Part shown: positions 25,401 to 32,160 of the stretch, in pieces
How the letters are laid out: each line of letters begins with the position of its first letter
Position numbering within the stretch: the first letter of the stretch is position 1
NCBI GenBank assembly: GCA_934636105.1
Contig: CAKTZR010000013.1
Location: 24,623-88,622 of the forward strand
Direction: 5' to 3'
Origin: an uncultured Clostridia bacterium
Lineage (GTDB): Bacteria; Bacillota; Clostridia; Christensenellales; Aristaeellaceae
DNA: 64,000 nucleotides
The notes under the pieces: model-generated
Database searches by the model: none
Told to the model about the DNA's origin: nothing
What the model saw: only the letters and a program-made list of their open reading frames with translations
Position numbers and translations under genes: made by a program

Positions 25401-26324
25401 AAGTTCTGGAAGACGCTCGTTCCACTGTTTTTCTCCGGCGCGTTCATGGGCTTGGCGATTGCCAGCAAATGGATTGGCTGCTACGGTGCGGTCGGGCTGG
25501 CGGTGCTGTTCTTTTCCCGGTTCATCACGTTGTACAGACAGAGCATCTATGCGAAAGCGCATCGGGATGAGAACCCGGCCTTTGCGCGCGCGGCGGACAG
25601 CTTTGTGCAGAAGGGCGCGGCAACGCTCGCGGCCTGCGTGGTCTTCTTTGTGATTGTGCCGGTCGTGATTTACTGCCTGAGCTATATTCCGTATTTGAGC
25701 GCTTACGGCGAGGTGAAGCTGAACCTCAAGACGCTTGAACGCATCTGGAACGCGCAGGTGACGATGTTTGAATATCACAAGAACCTCGTTGCGACGCACT
25801 ATTTCTCCTCGCCGTGGTACGAGTGGCCGCTCATCATCAAGCCGATGTGGTATTACAGTGCGGCGTTCCCGGAGATGGGCAAGGCGAGCACGATTATGGC
25901 GTTTGGCAACCCGGCGGTCTGGTGGACGGGGTTTGTCGCCATCCTCTTTGTGCTGGGATACAGCGCCTATCGCAATGCCCTGCCGATGCTGCGCGTCACG
26001 CGCGGGCGGGACGATGAATACGACCGCGCGATGCCGATTATCGCGGTCGGTTTCCTGTCGGCCTATCTGCCGTGGGTGCTGGTCAGCCGCCTGACGTTTA
26101 TCTATCACTATTTCGCCAGCGTGCCGTTTATCATTCTGGCGACGGCGCAGGGCCTGCGCTATCTGGAACGCCGAAATAAGAAGCTCAGCTGCGGCCTGAC
26201 GATCGCGCTGTGCGTGGCCGCCGTGGCGCTGTTCATCGCGTTCTATCCCTATGCGTCGGGGCTGGAGGTCTCCCGCGAGTGGCTGGCGAAGATGAACTGG
26301 TTTAAGAACTGGATGTGGTATTGA
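22404..26324 (+). CDS. Double GT-C membrane glycosyltransferase with a PMT (protein mannosyltransferase-like) C-terminal half
   Basis: 1306 residues, about twice the usual PMT length. N-terminal membrane anchor (6-26); a beta-sandwich carbohydrate-binding-like domain (~35-190: NLIANGDFSILEDGQAAGWE); a first polytopic GT-C module (~215-660) with acidic loop motif VDMGCFGAW near TM1. Then a PMT module: TM1 about 695-715, a discoidin/F5-8-like beta domain inserted in the first external loop (~720-860), YFDEIYHA with the catalytic Asp-Glu near 877 and HPPLGK near 900. PMT-family enzymes transfer sugar from a polyprenyl phosphate to an acceptor outside the membrane. Preceded by yraN in the same direction. 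Acceptor and sugar unknown. Confidence 0.85.
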   Translation: MKKKPWIVVLLVLLVLAAGSFALLSGGANEAVPQTGNLIANGDFSILEDGQAAGWETGMWVTSAGASYLEAVTLADGTTAALVENAASNDARFEQTVAVRENTTYKLTARVMAEGCGEGMKGANVSFSGIYGTSRDLHDTDGQWETLTLYGRTGKGQKEVTVMARLGGYGAENTGKAWFTDVSLEQVETVPVGETVLDLATPAPSKKTDTSEPKTAKDMSIPLLIGAACVYLALAAALVRGLSGRKLNARAGLLATLLVALAIRVILAFTVEGYGVDMGCFGAWAGKMAAGGPENFYEEGYFCDYPPAYMLVLWLFGLLGRLFGLGTGSMAFQGLMKLAPIACDLALAAVCFRYAKDKLGEGMALAVSGLLALNPAFIVTSSCWGQIDSVLALLLVLMLLYAREGQWHIAIPIFALAVLAKPQAGLLAPLGVAALLKETRLGGKRGKSIGLGLLGGVAVTLAVVLPFAWGENIFTWLVDKYAATLSGYPHATLSTGNLMFLLGGNWVDESTALIGSITYGQIGFALMLLSFAAGIAVYFMGRGRSRLFLSAALTMQLLFALTTKMHERYILPALALLFFAFMETGDIRLLISGALASAASAVNIGVVLAYDYLIAPNTWLGYVLGVVQLAAAALTAYAAVRLSMGAQPMTLSERRAKAAAAPEESDEKSVCAAEKRERDELLHPQDYRLHLKKRDFAIMAALTLVYSVVAFVHLGTTKAPQTGYVSTAAGETVVLDLGENQEDFHLYYYGGISDTQFTVATSVDGVTYTEEIGAFFDRGECFKWLALREPTYNADGVVAGASGGMLALNGRYIRLTFDGAGSALWEVAAVDGNGHAIPVVSIAAEGAVEGRAADPNTLIDEQDTVPEKPTYENSMYFDEIYHARTGYEHAHSLYTYETTHPPLGKVFMSWCIDLMGMTPFAWRFAGTLTGILMIPAIYLLAMQLMKRTRWAALCALLLTADCMHFTQTRIATIDSFPVLFMMVMFLFMARWMQMSFYHQKFWKTLVPLFFSGAFMGLAIASKWIGCYGAVGLAVLFFSRFITLYRQSIYAKAHRDENPAFARAADSFVQKGAATLAACVVFFVIVPVVIYCLSYIPYLSAYGEVKLNLKTLERIWNAQVTMFEYHKNLVATHYFSSPWYEWPLIIKPMWYYSAAFPEMGKASTIMAFGNPAVWWTGFVAILFVLGYSAYRNALPMLRVTRGRDDEYDRAMPIIAVGFLSAYLPWVLVSRLTFIYHYFASVPFIILATAQGLRYLERRNKKLSCGLTIALCVAAVALFIAFYPYASGLEVSREWLAKMNWFKNWMWY

Positions 26325-26326
26325 CC

Positions 26327-27148
26327 ATGCAGAATCTTCATGCGCACAGCGTCTTTTGCGACGGCCAAAACACGCCGGAGGAGATGATTCGCGCCTGTCT
26401 GATGGCGGGCATGGATTCGGCAGGCCTGAGCATCCACAGTCCGCTTCCGTTTGCCAACGAGTGGGCGGCCAAGGCGGAGAACGTTGAACCGTTTCTGGCC
26501 GAAATGCGGCGGCTCAAGGCGAAATACGCCGGGCAGATTGCCGTATATGTGGGCGTGGAATGGGATGTGCTCAGCGACGCAAGGTGGCTCGAACTGTTTG
26601 ATTATGCCATCGGCTCGGCGCATTTTCTGCCCGTTGGCGACGACCCGGCGGCTTATCCCACCGTGGACGACAGCCCGGAGACGACGCGCCGCTTTTTAGC
26701 GGAATACTTTGACGGCGACAGCGACGCGGCGGCGGAATGCTATTTTGGCCAGCTCAAGTGCGTTGCCGACGAGACGCGTGCGCAGATTGTCGGGCATTTC
26801 GACCTGCTGACCAAGTTTGACGAGAAGGAACGCTTCTTTGATGAAACCAGCCCGCGCTATCGGGCCGCCGCGCTGGACGCGATGGATGCGCTCGTCGCGG
26901 CGGGCAAAATCTTCGAAGTGAATACCGGGGCCATCAGCCGCGGCTGGCGGACTGCGCCGTATCCCTCCCGATGGATTTTGGAACAGCTCAAAAAGCGAAA
27001 CGCCCGCATGACGATTTCTTCCGATTCGCACAGCGTTCACACTGTGGATTGCGCATTCGAGCAGGCTAAAGCGCTGCTTGAAGCTTGCGGATTTGAGGAA
27101 ATCTGGGTGTTTGACACAGACACGTTTGGGCAGCAGAAAATCGAATAA
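26327..27148 (+). CDS. PHP-domain phosphatase (histidinol-phosphatase type, HisK/HisJ)
   Basis: 273 residues. PHP metal-site motifs: NLHAHSVFCDGQNTPEEM (H-x-H near residue 4), SIHSPLPF, VGVEWDV (Glu), GSAHFLP, VGHFDLL and ISSDSHSVH near the C terminus. The family includes histidinol-phosphatase, but with no his genes nearby this specific activity is only a possibility. The ATG is 2 bp past the stop of the glycosyltransferase gene and has no clear RBS; an overlapping GTG four codons upstream is an alternative start. Confidence 0.8.
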   Translation: MQNLHAHSVFCDGQNTPEEMIRACLMAGMDSAGLSIHSPLPFANEWAAKAENVEPFLAEMRRLKAKYAGQIAVYVGVEWDVLSDARWLELFDYAIGSAHFLPVGDDPAAYPTVDDSPETTRRFLAEYFDGDSDAAAECYFGQLKCVADETRAQIVGHFDLLTKFDEKERFFDETSPRYRAAALDAMDALVAAGKIFEVNTGAISRGWRTAPYPSRWILEQLKKRNARMTISSDSHSVHTVDCAFEQAKALLEACGFEEIWVFDTDTFGQQKIE

Positions 27149-27191
27149 AAAACAGCCCCACAGTTTCGGATGAATGCCGACTGTGGGGCTG
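27147..27191 (-). terminator. Terminator at the end of the leftward pxp operon
   Basis: CAGCCCCACAGT/ACTGTGGGGCTG, a long stem with further inner pairing. On the - strand it is followed by TTTTTTATT; on the + strand no T-run follows, so it acts mainly on the - strand operon. Confidence 0.88.
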
Positions 27192-27280
27192 ATTGGATAT
27201 ACGGGGAAAAAGTTTGATCGCGTGTGCAGAACTTTGTTTTTTCGGACTTGGACGGAAGTACAGGCGGGCTTGGCGCGATT

Positions 27281-28036
27281 TTACAGCGCTTTCAGCGCAA
27301 CGCCTTTCGCTTCCAGCGCGGCACGAATCTTCTGCACAAAGAGCAGCGCTTTTTCGCCGTCGCCATGAACGCAGATGGAATCCGCGCGGAGGGGAACGTC
27401 CGTGCCGTCCACGGCGGTGACAACGCCCTCGGTGACCATGCGCACGACGCGCTCGATGGCCTGCGTTTCATCGGTAATCATGGCGCCGGGCTTGCTTCTG
27501 GGGACGAGCGTGCCGTCGGGCTGATAGCCGCGGTCAGCGAAAACCTCGCTGGCGGCGCGCAGCCCGGCTTTTTCGGCGGCCAGCAGCATTTCGCTTCCGC
27601 TGAGCGCCAGAAGGGTGAGGTGATCATCCACCTCGCAGATGCCCTCGACGATGGCGCGCGCCAGCTTTTCGTCCTTCGCCGCCATGTTGTAAAGCGCGCC
27701 GTGCGGCTTGACGTGGTGCATCTGCACGCCTGCGGCGCGGCAGAAGGCTTCCAGCGCGCCGAGCTGATACTGGATATACGCTTTCGCTTCGGCGGGAGAA
27801 ACGTTCATGCTGCGGCGGCCAAAGCCCATCAGATCCGGAAAGCCGGGATGCGCGCCGACATGCACGCCCGCTTCGCGGCAGCGCGCGACGGTTTTCGCCA
27901 TCACGAGCGGATCGCCCGCGTGATAGCCGCAGGCGACGTTGGCGGAGGTAATCAGCGGGATGACAGCTTCATCCATGCCGATGGTATACGCGCCGAAGCT
28001 CTCGCCGAGGTCACAGTTCAAGTCAACAGAAATCAT
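27281..28036 (-). CDS. pxpA: 5-oxoprolinase subunit A (LamB/YcsF family)
   Basis: 251 residues. Starts MISVDLNCDLGESFGAYTIG with SANVACGYHAGDPLVM, the LamB/YcsF signature. With PxpB and PxpC it forms the ATP-dependent prokaryotic 5-oxoprolinase that opens 5-oxo-L-proline to L-glutamate. RBS AAGGAGGT lies at the end of the hairpin array 28045-28195. It is the last gene of the operon that begins at 31825; the DUF1445 gene lies just upstream. Confidence 0.95.
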   Translation of the reverse strand: MISVDLNCDLGESFGAYTIGMDEAVIPLITSANVACGYHAGDPLVMAKTVARCREAGVHVGAHPGFPDLMGFGRRSMNVSPAEAKAYIQYQLGALEAFCRAAGVQMHHVKPHGALYNMAAKDEKLARAIVEGICEVDDHLTLLALSGSEMLLAAEKAGLRAASEVFADRGYQPDGTLVPRSKPGAMITDETQAIERVVRMVTEGVVTAVDGTDVPLRADSICVHGDGEKALLFVQKIRAALEAKGVALKAL

Positions 28037-28044
28037 AAGCCTAC

Positions 28045-28195
28045 CTCCTTGGGGAACGATTGAGGCTCTGCCTCAAACTCCGGTCGGGAACTGAGTTCCC
28101 GACACCTTCCACCTACCGCTTCGCGGTATGCCGCGAAGCGAAGATGGGAGTCTGAGGGATGAAATCCCTCAGGCAGGTTTGGGCGGCAGCCCAAC
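28045..28195. repeat. Array of five hairpins between pxpA and the DUF1445 gene
   Basis: In + order: TGAGGC/GCCTCA (28051), GTCGGGAA/TTCCCGAC (28083), TACCGC/GCGGTA plus CCGCGAAGCG (28114-28140), TGAGGGAT/ATCCCTCA (28152) and TTGGGC/GCCCAA (28179). The right half (28132-28195) is type A copy 3. The left edge on the - strand ends CCCCAAGGAGGT, supplying the pxpA ribosome binding site. Confidence 0.85.
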
Positions 28196-28206
28196 GTCTT
28201 CTTTTT

Positions 28207-29004
28207 TTACAGCTTCAGGACGGCGTTTTTTACGTCCGTGATGAACATGTGCCCCGGCGCATGCGTGATGACAAACGGCGGCTTGGAGTGCATGACGACC
28301 GCCTGCGGGGTCACGCCGCAGGGCCAGAAGACTGGCACTTCACCGTCGCGAATCGTCACCGCGTCGCCGTAATCCGGATGCGTGAGATCATGAATGCCGA
28401 TGACTTCCGGATAGCCGATTTGAATCGGCATGCCGTGAACGCGCGGCATCTGTGCCGTGATGGCGACGGCGGCCGGAACGAGCGCGTGCGGAATCGGGCG
28501 CATGCTCACGACCATGTTGCCGGAAAACACACCCGCGGGCGCGCAGGGGATGTTCGTGTTGTACATCGGCACGTTCACGCCTTCTTCAATCTGGCGGACG
28601 GGCACGCCCGCTTCCAGCAGCGCGCTTTCAAACGAGAAGCTGCACCCGATCAAAAAGCTGACCAGCTCGCGGCGCGGGTCGTCAAAAAACGCCGATACGT
28701 CCGTGTATTCGCCCGTCATTACGCCGTTTTCGTAGACGCGGTATTTCGGAATATCGCGCGCAATATCGCTCCCTTCGCCGAAAACGGGGAAGGTGCGGCT
28801 GCCCGCGTCCGCGACTTCCAGCAGCGGACAGGACTTCGGGTTGCGCTGGCAGAACAGCAGAAAATCCCACGCCAGCTCCTTGGGCAGCACGACGAGGTTG
28901 CCCTGCGCATAGCCGTCGCACATGCCGGTGGTCGGCGTGGTGATCTGGCCTTCGCGGATGAGGGCGCGCACAGCCTTCGGGCTGGCGGATGCGTAATCAG
29001 TCAT
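28207..29004 (-). CDS. DUF1445 / D-glutamate cyclase N-terminal-like protein (YcsI family)
   Basis: 265 residues. The start (ASPKAVRALIREGQITTPTTGMCDGYAQGNLVVLP) and the end (GVTPQAVVMHSKPPFVITHAPGHMFITDV) match the YcsI/DUF1445 putative hydro-lyase family. In mammals this domain is the N-terminal half of mitochondrial D-glutamate cyclase, which converts D-glutamate to 5-oxo-D-proline. The gene start overlaps the pxpC stop by 8 bp. B. subtilis also has ycsI in its pxp cluster. Together with the gene at 30761 it may reconstitute a complete cyclase (inference). Confidence 0.88.
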   Translation of the reverse strand: MTDYASASPKAVRALIREGQITTPTTGMCDGYAQGNLVVLPKELAWDFLLFCQRNPKSCPLLEVADAGSRTFPVFGEGSDIARDIPKYRVYENGVMTGEYTDVSAFFDDPRRELVSFLIGCSFSFESALLEAGVPVRQIEEGVNVPMYNTNIPCAPAGVFSGNMVVSMRPIPHALVPAAVAITAQMPRVHGMPIQIGYPEVIGIHDLTHPDYGDAVTIRDGEVPVFWPCGVTPQAVVMHSKPPFVITHAPGHMFITDVKNAVLKL

Positions 29005-30004
29005 GGTCGATCTCCTCCTTGAGATAAGCCCATTTGTCTTTTTCCTTCTTGCAGGCGGCTGCTCCCTCCTCCACGGTCACGACGCGGAAGCCGACGAGCT
29101 GGCCGGGGCGAACCTGTGCCAGCGCCGGAATATCGCACGGGATGACCGTCGCGATTTTGGCATAGCCGCCCGTGCTCTGGTGGTCGGCAAGCATCACAAT
29201 TGGCTGGCCGTTTGCGGAAATCTGCACCGAACCTTCTACAATGCCGTCCGAGAGGATATCCACGCCCGCCTTGGCCTCAATCGCCGCGCCGCTGAGCTTG
29301 GCGGCCATGCGGTTGGAATCCTGCGTGACGGTGTAGAGCGCGGATTTGAAATCAAACAGACCTTTTTCGGTGAACAGGTCATCCTGCGGGCCGAGCACGA
29401 CGCGCAGCAGAGGGAACTTCTGCGCGCCGATGAAGCCGTGCGGAGTCAGCGTGGTCAGCGCCCAATCTTCCAGACTGGCGGCCTGCACGCGCTTTTGGAG
29501 CGGCACAAAGCGCTCCTGCGGGAGCTCAAACGCGCGAAGAACGGGCAGAACGTCGCCAGCTTGGAGTGCGCGGCCGTTTAACCCGCCGATGCGGCATTTG
29601 AGATCGGTGGAGCGGCTGCCAAGCACGGGGCGAATATCAAATCCGCCGAACACGGCCAGATAGCCGCGCAGGCCGGAAGCGAGCATGCCGATTTCCAGCG
29701 TGTCTCCGGGGGCGAGCAGAATCGGTTCGAACATGTTAACAGCGTTTCCGTTGACCTTCGGCTGACTTTCGCCGCCTGTCAGCGCGATGAGCGTATAATC
29801 CTCTGCGCGGAGGGTCGGCCCGGCCAGCGTGTATTCCAGCCCCGCCATGTGCGGACAGTCGCCGTTGCCGCAGAGCAGATTTGCCAGCGCCAGCGCGTAT
29901 TTGTCGCATGCGCCGCATTCGGGGTAGCCCTCCGCCTGATGGCCGAAGCGGCCAAAATCCTGAACGGTGGTCAACGGGCCGGACGAAACGATTTTAAGCG
30001 CCAT
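28997..30004 (-). CDS. pxpC: 5-oxoprolinase subunit C (biotin-dependent carboxyltransferase-like)
   Basis: 335 residues. MALKIVSSGPLTTVQDFGRFGHQAEG..SGACD-type region (here GACDKYALALANLL) is the KipA/PxpC signature, with MLADHQSTGGYAKIATVIPCDIPALAQVRPG near the C terminus. The ATG at 30004 is chosen because it matches the family start; a 36-codon upstream extension lies inside pxpB. It overlaps pxpB by 11 bp and the DUF1445 gene by 8 bp, typical of a translationally coupled operon. Confidence 0.95.
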   Translation of the reverse strand: MALKIVSSGPLTTVQDFGRFGHQAEGYPECGACDKYALALANLLCGNGDCPHMAGLEYTLAGPTLRAEDYTLIALTGGESQPKVNGNAVNMFEPILLAPGDTLEIGMLASGLRGYLAVFGGFDIRPVLGSRSTDLKCRIGGLNGRALQAGDVLPVLRAFELPQERFVPLQKRVQAASLEDWALTTLTPHGFIGAQKFPLLRVVLGPQDDLFTEKGLFDFKSALYTVTQDSNRMAAKLSGAAIEAKAGVDILSDGIVEGSVQISANGQPIVMLADHQSTGGYAKIATVIPCDIPALAQVRPGQLVGFRVVTVEEGAAACKKEKDKWAYLKEEIDHD

Positions 30005-30686
30005 GGCGTTTTGCCTCCTCGTCTCTGCGAATGCGCGCAAATTCGGCTTCATTGATGGGCACAAACCGGATGCGGTCGCCCGCCGCATAGGGCAGAGATT
30101 CGCCCGGCGCAAAGAGCGTCAGCGGCGTTCGGCCGATGAGCTGCCAGCCGCCGGGGGATTCCATCGGATAAATGCCCGTCTGCTTGCCGCCGATGCCTAC
30201 GCTGCCCGCCGGAATTTTGGTGCGCGGGGTGGGCAGGCGCGGCGTGTGCAGCCGCTCATCCAGCCCGCCCAAATACGGGAACCCCGGCAGAAAGCCAAGC
30301 ATATAGATGCGGTAGGGCCGGGCGGTGTGCAGCGCGATGACCTCCTGCTCGCTTAGGCCCGCGTGCTGGGCGACGAAGGGCAGATCCTCGCCGTAGGCCC
30401 CGCCGTAACAGACGGGAATTTCGACGATCCGGCCCGACTGCACCGTGGACGCGGAAAACGTCTTTTCCAGCCTGCGCAGCGCTTCGCAGAGCGCGGCATA
30501 ATCGGTTAAAAACGGATCGTATTTGACGAGCAGCGAAGCATAAGCGGGAATGGTTTCCTCCACGCCGCTGATGTGCGCGGCGGCAATCGCTTCCCGGAGT
30601 GCGGCAACCTGTGCGCCGGTCTGTTCGGAAATGGAGTCGCCGAGCACGGCCAGAACGCCGCTCACGCCGACGGGGCGCAAATCCAT
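29994..30686 (-). CDS. pxpB: 5-oxoprolinase subunit B (KipI family)
   Basis: 230 residues. MDLRPVGVSGVLAVLGDSISEQTGAQVAAL, then IPAYASLLVKYDP, IPVCYGGAYGEDLPFVAQHAGLSEQEVIALH, MLGFLPGFPYLGGLDERLHTPRLPTPRTKIPAGSVGIGGKQTGIYPMESPGGW: a complete PxpB/KipI. Subunit of the ATP-dependent 5-oxoprolinase. Separated from the upstream DUF4392 gene by a short palindromic spacer (30717-30736). Confidence 0.95.
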   Translation of the reverse strand: MDLRPVGVSGVLAVLGDSISEQTGAQVAALREAIAAAHISGVEETIPAYASLLVKYDPFLTDYAALCEALRRLEKTFSASTVQSGRIVEIPVCYGGAYGEDLPFVAQHAGLSEQEVIALHTARPYRIYMLGFLPGFPYLGGLDERLHTPRLPTPRTKIPAGSVGIGGKQTGIYPMESPGGWQLIGRTPLTLFAPGESLPYAAGDRIRFVPINEAEFARIRRDEEAKRHGA

Positions 30687-30716
30687 AGTGTCACGTCCTT
30701 TGTATCACCTTTTATG

Positions 30717-30736
30717 CCTCCCCTTGCGAGGGGAGG
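30717..30736. repeat. Short palindromic repeat (second repeat family)
   Basis: CCTCCCC/GGGGAGG with a 6-nt loop, followed by GGAACCGTCACGGC. The same architecture, in the other order, occurs at 44664-44719. Confidence 0.6.
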
Positions 30737-30760
30737 GGAACCGTCACGGCGGCGGAAGGG

Positions 30761-31825
30761 TTATTCAAAAAAGTGCTTTTCCAGAACCGGGCCGAACCAG
30801 CGATCGGAATTATGCGAATAGCGAAGCGCATAGTCGGTGCATTGGCGCATCAGACTGAGGATGGAAACATTCATTTTCAAATTGAAACCGTCGATACCGG
30901 GCAGCAGCGAACCGGTCATGTCAATCATGCCGCTGCGGGCCGCCGCACGCATGACTTCGGCTTCCATTTCCTCCGTGTGGAGAATGTCAATGTTGCGCAG
31001 CAGATACGCCAGCGCGGCCATCAGGCCGTAGCAGCCCCAATCCGAGCAGGTCGCGGTGATGATGCTGTCCGTCGTGGTCGCGGCGAGAATGCCGCCCTTG
31101 CAGCCGCAGCTGCATTCGCCGTGCGCGGTGAAGGGAACGAAGGAGCGGATGTGATCGGCGATTTTGCCCATGCCGATTTCGTTGCCCAAATCGCCGATAG
31201 CCACGCTCGGCACGCCCAGCGCGCGAAGCTTGTTCCAAAGCGCGTCGGTTTTGGCTTCCAAAACGGAGACGTCCATGCCGCCCGCGTTGTGGTAAACACC
31301 CACGTCGTTCGCGCCCGGCGCTTCGATGGAGACGACCGCGGCGGGTTTGCCCTGCGCCAAAATGGCGTCGGCCGCAGCGTCGGCGTGGCTCATGTCCTTG
31401 GTGAAGCTCACCACGCCCATGCTCATCGGCAGTTCGCGCACGGTGGCGATATCTTCGTAGATGTGCAGGCCGACGACGGCGGCGCAGTTCTTGACGGCCT
31501 GTACGCTGTCCACCGGGCAGATGATGACAGGCTTTGCGTCGAAGGCCAGCACGAGCGCGCGGGCCAGCAGCATGGAGGAAACCATGCCGTCCATCTCCGG
31601 CACCTTGTGCGGCAGAAGCACAAAGCCCGTCAGAATGTATACCAGATCGCCGGGTTTCACGGCGTCCACGAGCGTCTGCGCGGCGTGCATGGTCAGCGGT
31701 TCGCCCGTGGCCTCGCGGCTTCCGGCATAGAGGATGCGGCATACGCCGTAGCCCCGCGGATCGAGGTTCATCAGTGCATCCAGATTTTCGCCCACATTTC
31801 TTTTTTCCAGTTCATCGCGGTTCAT
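30761..31825 (-). CDS. DUF4392 / D-glutamate cyclase C-terminal-like protein
   Basis: 354 residues. The central segments GDLVYILTGFVLLPHKVPEMDGMVSSMLLARAL, AIGDLGNEIGMGKI and HGECSCGCKGGILAATTTDSIITATCSDWGCYGL look like the DUF4392 family, which forms the C-terminal half of eukaryotic D-glutamate cyclase. Several conserved cysteines (CSCGC, CSDWGC) stand out. The ATG at 31825 has GAAAGGTGG 8 bases upstream; a 23-codon extension was rejected. It is the first gene of the - strand operon with pxpB, pxpC, DUF1445 and pxpA. Function as part of a split D-glutamate cyclase is inferred from domain content. Confidence 0.82.
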   Translation of the reverse strand: MNRDELEKRNVGENLDALMNLDPRGYGVCRILYAGSREATGEPLTMHAAQTLVDAVKPGDLVYILTGFVLLPHKVPEMDGMVSSMLLARALVLAFDAKPVIICPVDSVQAVKNCAAVVGLHIYEDIATVRELPMSMGVVSFTKDMSHADAAADAILAQGKPAAVVSIEAPGANDVGVYHNAGGMDVSVLEAKTDALWNKLRALGVPSVAIGDLGNEIGMGKIADHIRSFVPFTAHGECSCGCKGGILAATTTDSIITATCSDWGCYGLMAALAYLLRNIDILHTEEMEAEVMRAAARSGMIDMTGSLLPGIDGFNLKMNVSILSLMRQCTDYALRYSHNSDRWFGPVLEKHFFE

Positions 31826-31865
31826 AGCGTATCCACCTTTCGCGTTATCGTGCATGATCGGACTC

Positions 31866-31894
31866 ATTATACATGCACGAAATGGAAAAATCAA
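31866..31894 (-). promoter_or_regulatory. Promoter of the D-glutamate cyclase / 5-oxoprolinase operon
   Basis: On the - strand: TTGATT, 17-bp spacer, consensus TATAAT, 41 bases before the ATG of the first gene. Confidence 0.85.
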
Positions 31895-31965
31895 GCGAAA
31901 CGGGACGATATTTTGAATTGAACGTTAATCGGACTGTCAAAACGAAGAAAAGAAAGGAAAACAGA

Positions 31966-31996
31966 GAAAAAACGCCGCCCAGAGATAGGACGGCGC
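31966..31996 (-). terminator. Terminator of the ligase-decarboxylase-carrier-aminopeptidase unit
   Basis: - strand hairpin CGCCGTCC/GGGCGGCG (one mismatch), 7-nt loop, followed by TTTTTT. It lies about 150 bp past the aminopeptidase stop. Confidence 0.75.
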
Positions 31997-32028
31997 GCGA
32001 ATGGATAGAATAAAACGGGGGTGAAAGT

Positions 32029-32160
32029 ATGCTGCTTGGTTTTGCCGTTGGCCTGGGGCTCGCGGCGATTATTCTTCTGGCCCTTGCGCTCTGCCGCATT
32101 TCCGCACGAGCGGAACGGACGGCGCAGCGTATGGAACAGGAGAAGCGTCAGGAGAGCTGA
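32029..32160 (+). CDS. Small predicted membrane protein (43 residues)
   Basis: ATG with GGGGGTGAAAG 3-12 bases upstream encodes MLLGFAVGLGLAAIILLAL followed by ALCRISARAERTAQRMEQEK and a short polar end. One transmembrane helix (residues ~2-23) is followed by a charged amphipathic helix, the layout of small membrane regulators or assembly factors. The stop overlaps the last 13 bp of the convergent aminopeptidase gene, and the whole ORF lies antisense to that gene's 3' untranslated region. No homologue recognised. The good RBS and the clean helix-then-charged layout favour a real gene, but no promoter is obvious. Confidence 0.5.
   Translation: MLLGFAVGLGLAAIILLALALCRISARAERTAQRMEQEKRQES

Noticed and set aside
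21981..26108. 1375-residue open frame on the - strand
   Set aside because: It is the antisense shadow of the GC-rich glycosyltransferase gene and neighbours; the sequence is rich in His, Arg and Gln without any domain, and there is no start signal.
26315..26326. GTG start for the PHP phosphatase overlapping the glycosyltransferase stop
   Set aside because: Only four extra residues before the conserved NLHAHS motif and no RBS; the ATG at 26327 matches family starts better, though the choice is not certain.
27224..28063. 279-residue + strand frame opposite pxpA
   Set aside because: Antisense shadow; PxpA on the - strand has full family motifs and an RBS.
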